Shown here: positions 42,831 to 52,024 of the stretch, in pieces
Position numbering within the stretch: the stretch's first letter is position 1
Layout of the letters: each line of letters starts with the position of its first letter
NCBI RefSeq assembly: GCF_036588685.1
Contig: NC_086374.1
Location: 71,918,457 to 71,982,456 of the forward strand
Direction of reading: 5' to 3'
Length of the DNA stretch: 64,000 nucleotides
Origin: Mytilus trossulus
Taxonomy: Eukaryota; Mollusca; Bivalvia; Mytilida; Mytilidae
The notes under the pieces: model-generated
Seen by the model: only the letters and a program-made list of their open reading frames with translations
The model's database searches: none
Told to the model about the DNA's origin: nothing
Program-made: the position numbers and the translations under genes

Positions 42831-45800
42831 AAATACGATATCCTTCCTACGGCTCCCATTAGTATTTAACGATTCGATTTCATTCAACGAATTAATGTCT
42901 GACCTTCATGTACGTGTTGCAGAACACAGCCATATACCAAATGGTCAATATTAACCATCCACGTAAATTGCTCTGTGGGGTGTTTGCATAATTTCAACGG
43001 AGGCAATTTCTTGACATGGGAGAAAGGTAGAAAGACCATTCACAATTTGTTTTACATTCGGTTTTTTTCTCTTTTAATTAATTGAAATTTATAATAAACC
43101 TTTAGGACAAATGAAGAGTTCATAAGAAAAAAATATTCCCTGTAGAACACCTACCCCTTTTTGTACTCTCTATTTTCAACCCTCGAATAAAGCTTTCCAA
43201 TCTAATTGAAATTAAAACCTTGCTTTCTAACCAATCTGTTCATGTACCGGACCGGCAACTTTCTTTATTTAATACGAAAATCAAGAGTGCCGTTATACAC
43301 ATGCATGTTAATTGTTTGCTTGGAGTATACGCCCGAAAAGAAAGAAATAGCCTATCTCCAAGATACTATATTCCTGCATTACATATTTTTTTCCACGTGA
43401 AGCATACATTAGAATAAATACCGAATATGGAAAGTGAAACTACAATTCAAAACCTGAAGTCCGAAGGCACAAAAGAGAGAAAGAAAAAGAGTTTTTGGCA
43501 AAGGGTGCCAGGATAAATCTCTCTGTGTTAAAAAAATACATGAAATTTTTTCCCCTGTCCCTTTTTTGCTCTATGAATTCTAACCCTGAGTTTTCTTTCT
43601 GTTACATGCCAAGAAATTCTCGCTAAAAGTACGACAGACCTCCTACGGCACCCATTAGTATTTTAAGATTTGATTTCATTCAACAAATTAATTTATGACC
43701 CTTATGTACGTTTCGCTTAGAACACAGCCATATACCAAATGGTCAATATTAACTATCCACGTAATTTGCTCTATATATATGGGGTGTTTGCAGTATTTCA
43801 AAGGAGGAAATTTCTTGGCATGGGAGAAAGGTAGAAAGACCATTCACAATTTGTTTTACATTCGTTTTTTTCTCTTTTAATTAAATCAAAATAATAATAA
43901 ACCTTTAGGGCAAATGTAGAGTTCATAAGAAAAATATTCCATGTGAAACATCTCCCCCTTTTTTTGTACTTTCTATTTTCAGCCATCGAATTAAGCTTTC
44001 CAATCTACTTAAAATTATAACCTTGTTTTCTAACTAATCTGGTCATGTACCAGACCGGCAAAATTCTTTATTTGATACGAAATCTACAGTGCCGTTATAC
44101 GCATGCAAGTTGTTATTTGGAGTATACGCTCGAAAAGAAAGAAATAGCTTAATTCCGAGATACTATATTCCTGCATCACGTAATTTTTAACACGTGAATC
44201 TTACATTAGAACAAATACCGAATATGGAAAGTGAAACTATAATTCAAAACTTGAAGTCCAAAGGCACAAAAGAGAAAAAGAAGGAGTTTTCAGCAAAGGG
44301 TGTAGGAATAATTCTCTATGTGTTCAAAATATACATGAAATATTTGCCCCTGTCCTTTTTTTGCTCTATGAATTCTAACCCTGATTTTTCTTTCTGTGTC
44401 ATGCCAAGAAATCCTTGCTAAAACTACGACAGACCTCCTACGGCACCCTTTAGTATTTAAAGATTTGATTTCATTCAACAAATTAATGTATGACCCTCAT
44501 GTGCGTGTCACTTAGAACACAGCCATATATACCAAATGGTCAATGTTAATTATCCACGTAATTTGCTCTATATATTTATTGGGTATTCTTAGAATTTCAA
44601 CGGAGGAAATTTCTTGGCATGGGAGAAAGGTAGAAAGACCATTCACAATTTGTTTTACACTCGTTTATTCTTCTCTTTTAATTAAATAAAAATAATAATA
44701 AACCTTTAGGGCAAATGTAGAGTGCATAAGATAAAAATATTCCATGTGAAACACCTCCCCCGTTTTTTTTTTGTACTCTCTATTTTCAACCCTCGAAAAT
44801 TAGGCTCTCCAATCTACTTAAAATTAAAACCTTGTTTTCTAACTTATCTGTTCATGTACCTGACCGCCAACATTCTTTATTTGATACGAAAATCTACAGT
44901 GCCGTTATACACATGCATGTTGTTATTTGGAGTATACGCCCGAAAGGAAGAAATAGCTTAATTCCGAGATACTATATTCCTGCATCACGTAATTTTTACC
45001 ACATGAAGCTAACATTAGAATAAATACCGAATATGAAAAGTGAAACTACAATTCAAAACATTAAGTCTGAAGGCACAAAAGAGAAAAAGAAAGAGCTTTT
45101 GGCAAAGGGTGCAGGGATAATTCTCTCTGTGTTAAAAATATACATGTAATATTTGCCCCTGTCGCTTTGTTGCTCTATGAATTCTAACCCTGAGTTTTCT
45201 TTCTGCTACATGCCAAGAAATCCATGCTAAAAATACGACAGACCTCCTACGGCACCCATTAGTATTTAAAGATTTGATTTCATTCAACAAATTAATTTAT
45301 GACCCTCATGTACGTGTCGCTTAGAACACAGCCATATACCAAATGGTCAATGTTAATTATCCATGTTATTTGCTTTATATATTTATTGGGTGTTTTTAGA
45401 ATTTCAACGGAGGCAATTTCTTGAAATAGGAGAAGGTAGAAAGACCATTCACACTTTGTTTATCATTCGTTTTTTTCTCTTTTAATTAAATAAAAATAAT
45501 AATAAACATTTTGGACAAATGTAGAGTTCATAAGATAAAACTATTCCCTGTGGAACACCTCCCCCGTTTTTTTGTACTCTCTTTTTTCAACCCTCGAATT
45601 AAGCTTTCCAATCTCATTAAAATTAAAACCTTGCTTTCTAACTTATCTGTTCATGTACCGGACCGGCAATTTTCTTTATTTGATACGATAATCTACAGTG
45701 CCGTTATACACATGCATGTTGTTATTTGGACTATACGCCCGAAAAGAAAGAAATAGCCTTACTCCAAGATACTATATTCCTGCATCACGTAAATTTTACC

Positions 45801-47125
45801 ACGTCAAGCTTACATAAGAATAAATTCCGAATATGGAAAGCGAAACTACAATTCAAAACATGAAGTTTGAAAGCACAAAAGAGAAAAAGAAAGAGTTTTT
45901 TGCAAAAGGTGCAGGGATAATTCTCTCTATGTTTAAAATATACATGAAATATTTGCCCCTGTCCCTTTTTTGCTCTATGAATTTTAACCCTGAGTTTTCT
46001 GTCTGTTACATGCCAGGAAATCCTCGCTTAAAATACGACAGCCTCCTACGGCACCCATTTGTAGTTAAAGATTTGATTTCATTCAACAAATTAATTTATG
46101 ACCCTCATGTACGTGTTGCTTAGAATACAGCCATTTACCAAATGGTCAATGTTAATTATCCACGTAATTTGCTCTATATATTTATTGGGTGTTTTTAGAA
46201 TTTCAACGGAGGCAATTTCTTGGAATGGGAGAAGATAGAAAGACCATTCACACTTTGTTTTACACTCGTTTTTTTCTCTCTTTTAATTAAATAAAAATAA
46301 TAATAAACCTTTAGGGCAAATGTTGAGTTCATAAGATAAAAATATTCAATGTGAAACACCTCCCCCGGTTTTTTTTATGTACTCAGTCTCTCTATTTTCA
46401 ACCCTCGAATTAAGCTTTCCAATCTAATTAAAATTAAAACCTTGTTTTTCTAACCAATCTGTTCATGTACCGAATGAATAAATACTTTATTCTCTTAAAA
46501 CAATTGTTACAGAGAACATATACATATTAACAATATACAAACTTATATAGCATGTGTGAATTACATATACATATATAAAGTATATTTAAGAAGTTCTAAC
46601 CTGGAGGAACGACCTTCTCTTGGACATTCTTTATAAATTTACATAGTTTTTCTAATACAATTACATTGTTGGAAGCAAATAGCTGTTCAAACTTATAAAT
46701 GTTAACATTTTCGTGACAAAAAGGGGGAAGCAGATTTATTCTTTCCTTGATAAAGTACCGGACCGACAACTTTCTTTATTTAATACGAAAATCTACTCTT
46801 TACAGTGCCGTTATACACATGCATGTTAATTGTTTGCTTGGAGAATACGCCCGAAAAGAAAGAAATAGCCTTACTCCAAAATACTATATTCCTGCATCAC
46901 GTAGTCAAGTTTTACCACGTTGAACTTACTGTGATAAGAATACATACCGAATAAGGAAAGTGAAACTACAATTGAAAACATAAAGTCCGAAGGCACAAAA
47001 GAGAAAAAGAAGGGTTTTTTGGCAAAGGGTGCCGGGATAATTCTCTCTGTGTTCAAAATATACACGAAATATTTGCCATTGCCTCTTTTTGTTCTATGAA
47101 TTCTAACCCTGAGTTTTCTATCTTA
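42830..47125 (+). repeat. 800-bp satellite, about 5.4 tandem copies
   Basis: The word 'gatttcattcaac' occurs near 42881, 43677, 44472, 45281 and 46080, giving periods of 796, 795, 809 and 799 bp. Each unit contains 'accaaatggtcaatgttaat', 'gggagaaaggtagaaagacc', 'gttcatgtaccggaccggca' and 'aagtgaaactacaattcaaa'. Short open frames within units (for example 45833-46123) are shifted or truncated in the other copies, so coding is unlikely. The last copy is interrupted at 46476-46755 and the array stops at about 47125. Confidence 0.95.
46476..46755 (-). mobile_element. 5'-truncated LINE insertion with target duplication
   Basis: An insert of about 275 bp sits in the fifth satellite unit between two copies of 'gtaccg'. 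Read on the minus strand it has an open stretch ending in 'KNVQEKVVPPG' and a stop, then a 3' end with 'agagaataaagtatttattc'. This fits the last codons and tail of a LINE-type retrotransposon, truncated at its 5' end. The exact clade is not determined. Confidence 0.75.
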
Positions 47126-47480
47126 TACTAAAAGTTGTGAATGTCAATGTCAACTTTCTATTTCGATACAATTGTTGAGACATTTGCATGTTTTACCTGA
47201 AAGAAAGCCAATCATAAACCTACCTGTGATTACTCATTCCTTGAAACTTTTGGGTAATATTGAGTATGAAATTTTTGTTTTTGTGTACTGTGTACATCAA
47301 CTTAACTATACACCGGTACCACAATTTTCCGAGAAATCATCAGTACAAGAACCTGTATAATATCCCTAAAACAAACTGAAATGACCCGATAAAAAGAGTT
47401 TTTATTTTTCTAACACCGCACATTACGCTTCTTTTCTTCTTCCTTTATAGTACAGGCCTCCCAGGGGAGTATTATCGTAC
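47126..47480. other. Unassigned spacer between satellite and LINE
   Basis: A 62-codon plus-strand frame (47172-47360) has no known motif. The minus strand near 47520-47420 has a short coding-looking tract noted in the findings. Confidence 0.35.
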
Positions 47481-47589
47481 TGTTTTATGTACATGTTCGA
47501 TGTGAGAACAACAAATGTGCGGGTAGGTGCGAAATATCTACAGTGAAACGGTGATTCTTTAAAATAAGATTAAAAACATGGTTGGACAT

Positions 47590-49581
47590 CTATCGAAGCT
47601 GGACCACTTGCACGCCCCTTTTGAATGAATCAAGGGTTGTGCAGCTTACTAGTTGTTGTGGCAGTCCATTCCAGATTCTGATGGTGTCTGGGAAAAACGA
47701 GTATCGATATACTTGAGTCCTGGCAAAAGGAACAAGGAATCGTTCTTTGTGCCCTCGTACTGTTGTTGTTACTGGCTGTAAGTTTATAGATGGTATAGCA
47801 ATGAGTTCGTGCACTACCCTATAAAACATTATGGCTTTACATTTAGCTCTTCTTTCCTGTAATGTATCCCAATTTAAAGTTTGTAGCATTGATGTTACGC
47901 TGCTTGTTCTTCTATAATCATTTAGTACAAATCGTGCGCATCGTCGTTGTATGGCTTCTAATTTGTTTATATTGTCCTTAGTAGCTGGATCCCAGATGGT
48001 GCTAGAGTATTCCATAAGTGGTCTTACAAGCGTTTGATAGCATAAGGCTTTTGTTTCACTAGGACAGTTTTTTATGTTTCTTTGAAGAAAAGCTCTGGTT
48101 GAGTTAGCTTTCTTTGCGATGTTGTCTATATGTTTGTTCCAACTCAATGTTTTGTGTATAGAGAGGCCAAGATATTTCGCCGAGTCAACCTCTTCCAGGA
48201 CATGGCCCTGTATGTTGTAGTTCGCCTTAATCGTGTTCCTTTTTGTTGTTACTCTTAGGAGTTGGCATTTTTGGGGGTTGAATTTCATCTGCCAGTCTGT
48301 CTCCCATTGTTGTAGTCCATTTAGGTCGTTCTGAAGGGTGTTCGCATCTTCTTGGTTTCTTATTTGGCGGTAGAGGACACAGTCGTCTGCGAAAAGTCTA
48401 ACGTTTGATGCTGACACATACTCTGGAAGGTCATTTATGAAAATGAGAAACATCAGAGGGCCAAGCACACTACCTTGTGGAACTCCAGACTGCACTGGTG
48501 AGGTTTCTGAAGATTCTCCTTCCAGGAGTACACATTGCTGTCTGTCGTCCAAAAAATTTCTCAGCCAGTCTATTGTTGTCCCTCTTATGCCATAGTGGTC
48601 GATCTTGTACAGTAGTCGCTCATGTGGGACTTTGTCAAAGGCCTTTGAAAAGTCTAAGAGGATGAGATCTATTTGCTCTTTATTGTCGATGTTCTTTGCT
48701 AGGTCTTGAATTGTGAGAATTAGTTGAGATTCACAAGACCGTTTTTTTCTAAAGCCGTGTTGAGCATCGGTCAAGATGGAGTGACATTCAAGGTGTTTGA
48801 TGATATTGGTACAGATGATATGCTCCAATAATTTGCATATAATTGCAGTTAATGATACAGGTCGGTAGTTTGATGCCTGGCTACGATCCCCTTTCTTGAA
48901 TATTGGGACAACGTTTGCATTTTTCCAGTCAGATGGTAATGTGCCTTGATCAACAGAGGCTTGGAAAAGGGTGGTAAGTATTGATGATATATCAGGCGCT
49001 ATTGATTTCAATAATCTTGTAGAAATTTCATCTGGCCCAGATGCTTTATGTATGTTGAGGTTTGAAAGTAATTTGTGTATTCCGTTTTCCGAGATAGAGA
49101 TGTTTTTCATCTCTGGGTACGGGTTTGTTTTCATTTTCTTTATGGTAGATTTGTCTTCATTGCTGTTGAATACTGAGGAAAACTGGTTGTTTAGTATGTT
49201 TGCCTTCATCTTGTTGTCTGAGTATATATATGTGAGCCCATCTGTGTTTCTAAGTGGTGCTACTCCTCCATTTTCGCATCTTTTATTCTTTATGAAGCTC
49301 CAGAACTTCTTTGGGTTGGATTTCTGCTCTGGGCTTATAATGTCGTGGATATATGTTGAATAGGCCTTCTTACATTCTTTCTGTGAGTTCTTTTTGATAG
49401 TTTTGTATCTCTTGATGTCTTTTGTTGTTTTTGTTGTTTGGGCTTTTTTAAAAGCTTTCTTTTTCGTGTAATACGTTTTATTGTGCCATTTATCCAAGGT
49501 TGATGGAATCTTGTTGATGACATTTTTGATGGTACGTTTTTGTCTTGAATGTTCTTGAGTCCTGTTTTTATGAACTCCCAC
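47590..49581 (-). CDS. LINE ORF part 2: reverse transcriptase
   Basis: 663 residues, of which the first 45 or so overlap part 1 and are probably out of the native frame. RT motifs: 'NYRPVSLTAIICKLLEHI' (motif 2a region, about 238-255), 'LILLDFSKAFDKV' with catalytic Asp310, 'SGVPQGSVLGPLMF' (365-378), and 'RLFADDCVLY' with the catalytic Asp pair at 399-400. A thumb-type region ('KYLGLSIHKTLSWNKHI') and a C-terminal block ending 'SFFPDTIRIWNGLPQQLV' follow. It copies the element's RNA at the nicked target. No stop or frameshift is seen over more than 600 codons, so the copy is young. It has no start context of its own and is most likely expressed as an extension of part 1. Confidence 0.9.
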   Translation of the reverse strand: MGVHKNRTQEHSRQKRTIKNVINKIPSTLDKWHNKTYYTKKKAFKKAQTTKTTKDIKRYKTIKKNSQKECKKAYSTYIHDIISPEQKSNPKKFWSFIKNKRCENGGVAPLRNTDGLTYIYSDNKMKANILNNQFSSVFNSNEDKSTIKKMKTNPYPEMKNISISENGIHKLLSNLNIHKASGPDEISTRLLKSIAPDISSILTTLFQASVDQGTLPSDWKNANVVPIFKKGDRSQASNYRPVSLTAIICKLLEHIICTNIIKHLECHSILTDAQHGFRKKRSCESQLILTIQDLAKNIDNKEQIDLILLDFSKAFDKVPHERLLYKIDHYGIRGTTIDWLRNFLDDRQQCVLLEGESSETSPVQSGVPQGSVLGPLMFLIFINDLPEYVSASNVRLFADDCVLYRQIRNQEDANTLQNDLNGLQQWETDWQMKFNPQKCQLLRVTTKRNTIKANYNIQGHVLEEVDSAKYLGLSIHKTLSWNKHIDNIAKKANSTRAFLQRNIKNCPSETKALCYQTLVRPLMEYSSTIWDPATKDNINKLEAIQRRCARFVLNDYRRTSSVTSMLQTLNWDTLQERRAKCKAIMFYRVVHELIAIPSINLQPVTTTVRGHKERFLVPFARTQVYRYSFFPDTIRIWNGLPQQLVSCTTLDSFKRGVQVVQLR

Positions 49582-51011
49582 ATCTCTGATATTGAGCTCT
49601 GAGCGTTATACAAGCCATGAAATTTTTCAGATAGTTCCTGTGCATCTGATTTCATTTTCTCTATGTCTGCTCTCTTCCAAATGTAATTTTTTCTTTGTGT
49701 TGGTTTTGGGTGCATTGCGATGGCATTACTATCAATGAAGACGATGTCGTGGTCGCCTATTCCAGGAATTGGCTCGCATCTATTTACCAAGGATGGTCTG
49801 TTTGTGAGGAAAATATCCAGTGTTGCGGATCCTCTAGTGGGAAATGTTACCACTTGGTCTAGGCAGCAGTTATTAACCATATCTACGAACCTATTATTGA
49901 GTTGTGTAGAATATTGGTTGCCGCATACTGAATTGGATTTCCAGTCAATATCAGGAAGGTTTATGTCTCCTCCTAGCCATAATATAGACGATTTATTCTC
50001 TTTATAAACTTCTTCTGTCATGTTGCACATTTTTTCCATGTAGGTGATATCGCTACTGGGTGGTCTATAGATACATCCTACTATGATAGATTTACTGTCA
50101 GGTGTTGTTACTCTAATATATAATGATTCTGTGTCACTTTGTACGGGTAGTTCTTCGCTGATGATGATATCTCTTACAGCTATCAATACACCTCCGTATC
50201 CATCAGAACGATCTTTTCTATAAACTGAGTATTGTGGTGGAAATATCTCAGAGCTTAATATGTCTGGTCTTAACCATGTTTCAGTCCCTAATATAATTTC
50301 GGGATTGGAAGTGTCTATCATGTTCAGTAATTCTTCTTTTTTATTTTTAATACTTTGAAAGTTCACAACTACGATTTTTGTGTTTTTACCTTTCTTGTTT
50401 TGTTTCTGCTGGTCTTTTTTGCTTTTCTGCTTAGGTGACGATGAGTATGTGGGTGGTCCTGGGCTTGATATTGATGTTTCACTGGATAAAGATTGGAACG
50501 AGTTATAAGTTGAGTCGATGATAAAGGACTCAAATAATGATGACGAAAAATTCGGCATTCCACAATTTACACAATGCCATGAAATGTTGGAATTGTCCAG
50601 TGCGTTATATACAGGTGTAGATATTAACATGCAGTCTGCGTGGTACCATTTACTGCAATCATCACACGCCACCCCTCTCTGTTTCCATGTTACCGCTTTG
50701 GAGCATATTTGACAAGGATATTTAGGAGTACGTGGACCAGGATTAAGTTCAATATCTGCTGATCTTATTAATAAAATAAAACTCAAATATATGAGGGTGT
50801 GTTGGATTTTTTTATTTACGTTGTTCAAGGACTGTAGCTTCCTAGTTTTCGATGTCAGCTGGATACTACGTGCAACCCATGTTGTTTGTTCTTTATGATG
50901 TATAATATTTACTTGCTGCGTTGTACCAATGGTTGTTTGTAATTGTTTATTGTAGATAATTGCTATCAGCATAGCCGACAGCAGTACTACTCGTATGTTG
51001 ATCAGGTTCAT
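49335..51011 (-). CDS. LINE ORF part 1: 2A leader, PHD-like finger, APE endonuclease
   Basis: 558 residues. Residues 1-93 form a leader with hydrophobic segments (about 6-20 and 71-82), ending in the 2A motif DIELNPGP (86-93). Residues 100-152 form a C4HC3 PHD-like zinc finger ('CQICSKAV' ... 'CDDCSKWYHADC' ... 'WHCVNC'). From about residue 210 an apurinic-type endonuclease follows: 'VVNFQSI' (Asn), 'LGTETWL' (Glu), 'YRPPSSD', 'WLGGDINLPDIDW' (Asp and Asn) and 'GIGDHDIVF' (DH). All expected catalytic positions are present. The endonuclease nicks target DNA for target-primed reverse transcription. The C-terminus after about residue 525 is in the wrong frame relative to the family, because of the frame change near 49446. 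The start ATG is preceded by an in-frame stop within a few codons. Confidence 0.87.
   Translation of the reverse strand: MNLINIRVVLLSAMLIAIIYNKQLQTTIGTTQQVNIIHHKEQTTWVARSIQLTSKTRKLQSLNNVNKKIQHTLIYLSFILLIRSADIELNPGPRTPKYPCQICSKAVTWKQRGVACDDCSKWYHADCMLISTPVYNALDNSNISWHCVNCGMPNFSSSLFESFIIDSTYNSFQSLSSETSISSPGPPTYSSSPKQKSKKDQQKQNKKGKNTKIVVVNFQSIKNKKEELLNMIDTSNPEIILGTETWLRPDILSSEIFPPQYSVYRKDRSDGYGGVLIAVRDIIISEELPVQSDTESLYIRVTTPDSKSIIVGCIYRPPSSDITYMEKMCNMTEEVYKENKSSILWLGGDINLPDIDWKSNSVCGNQYSTQLNNRFVDMVNNCCLDQVVTFPTRGSATLDIFLTNRPSLVNRCEPIPGIGDHDIVFIDSNAIAMHPKPTQRKNYIWKRADIEKMKSDAQELSEKFHGLYNAQSSISEMWEFIKTGLKNIQDKNVPSKMSSTRFHQPWINGTIKRITRKRKLLKKPKQQKQQKTSRDTKLSKRTHRKNVRRPIQHISTTL
50733..50756 (-). other. 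2A ribosome-skipping motif
   Basis: DIELNPGP matches the consensus D-x-E-x-N-P-G-P exactly and follows a hydrophobic stretch, as in active 2A sequences. 2A-like sequences are known in trypanosome L1Tc and in CR1-type LINEs of sea urchin and other invertebrates. Skipping would release the 92-residue leader from the downstream protein. Confidence 0.85.
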
Positions 51012-51033
51012 GTTTGTTTACATTGGATTCAAA

Positions 51034-51267
51034 ATGGCGGCAAAATTTGAACTGTATGTGGGAGATATGAATTTTGTGTTACCAAACCTCGAAACACCTA
51101 TCAATTCGAAAGATAGTGTTATTCTGGATACATAATATCAACCAAGCTTCTCTAGTTCAAGGATCGTAGATGATATGAATGCTGACACTAATAATTTAGA
51201 AAAAATTGTGGAGCTATCCGAAAATGTTGTTCTCACATCGGGCATGCGCATATTATTTTCGGAATAA
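51034..51267 (+). other. Short plus-strand frame head-to-head with the LINE
   Basis: An ATG at 51034 (context 'ttcaaaatggcggc') opens a 33-codon frame starting 'MAAKFELYVGDMNFVLPNL'. After one TAA it continues in the same frame for 43 more codons, including 'NNLEKIVELSENVVLTSG', to a second stop at 51265. It lies 22 bp from the LINE start codon on the opposite strand. It may be an antisense ORF of the LINE 5' region (as ORF0 is in primate L1), or a decayed first exon of a host gene. The 'caaaatggcggc' word also fits a YY1 site. Confidence 0.4.
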
Positions 51268-51269
51268 AA

Positions 51270-51910
51270 TATCGAAAAAACTGAAAACTCATGCATGAAA
51301 GATGTCATTGCCAATTATTGATACAACTATACTTATTACACACTCACAGTGGCCTTCTATCAGAAAAAGTGTTGGAATAAATAAAGAATTATATCGGATG
51401 AGACGAGTGCCAACTTCTTTGACAAGTCATTAGCACATGTTTTAAGTTATCGCTCTCGTTTTGGTAAAATAATGACTCGGAGACATCTCTAAATAATCAT
51501 CAACCTACGACCAAATCATTTCTTAAAACATCAATTATTTTTAGATTGAGGTACAAATTGATATTATGTGAACAAAACACAGATACCGTGTGAGGTCAAA
51601 ATCAATCACGCTAACTTGGTTAGTATCTATATCCGGTGTACTGATGATACACGGTGGGTACGTAGCAGTCTACGATTTCTTAAAGAGCTAGGAAGTTATC
51701 AGACATATCTGCTCTTCAGTACGAAGGGTTGAAAATTAATTTCATTTTTCCCGCAAAACTGAGACTCCAAAACTCGAAAGACAGAAATGTGTTGATGTTG
51801 TATGACCTGCAAAGTACAGAAGGATGAGTTTGTACTGTTCCGAAGTTGCTGTCTTGCATTCTGCATTTGCACTTGTAGAAAAACAGGTACTTTTCATTAT
51901 TGAAAAGGGG
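51270..51910. other. No gene; repeat remnant shared with 42.6 kb
   Basis: 51555-51660 is homologous (reverse complement) to 42570-42680. No coding region was recognised. Confidence 0.45.
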
Positions 51911-51911
51911 T

Positions 51912-52020
51912 ATTACGCACAGGCACTTGTTTCTATTTATAATTTAGGAAGGCCCACTTTCAACGTATATTTATACGTTGATAGTGGCCCTTCCTATGGA
52001 TAGAAACAAGTGCCTGTGGT
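51912..52020. repeat. Small foldback element
   Basis: Two arms of about 50 bp pair around a 2-4 bp centre at about 51970: 'cacaggcacttgtttctat' with 'atagaaacaagtgcctgtg', and 'aggaaggcccactttcaacg' with 'cgttgatagtggcccttcct'. A single related arm occurs at 53290-53340 ('gcgcacaggcacttgtttcc'), so the family is dispersed. Confidence 0.9.
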
Positions 52021-52024
52021 ATTA

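Larger units (their letters stand above)
47490..51033 (-). mobile_element. CR1-like LINE, near full length
   Basis: A non-LTR retrotransposon on the minus strand with a leader/2A/PHD/endonuclease part (51011-49335) and a reverse-transcriptase part (49581-47590). The two frames overlap by 247 bp. Domain order, the APE endonuclease and the RT motif style ('VPQGSVLGPLMFLIFINDLP') fit the CR1/Jockey group. The 3' untranslated part runs to about 47490; exact ends and target duplications could not be fixed. Confidence 0.88.

Noticed and set aside
45833-46123. 96-codon frame in the 800-bp satellite
   Set aside because: The other units are frameshifted or stop early at the same place, so constraint is unlikely.
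48477-50712. Plus-strand frames of up to 130 codons inside the LINE
   Set aside because: Shadows of the minus-strand endonuclease and RT frames.
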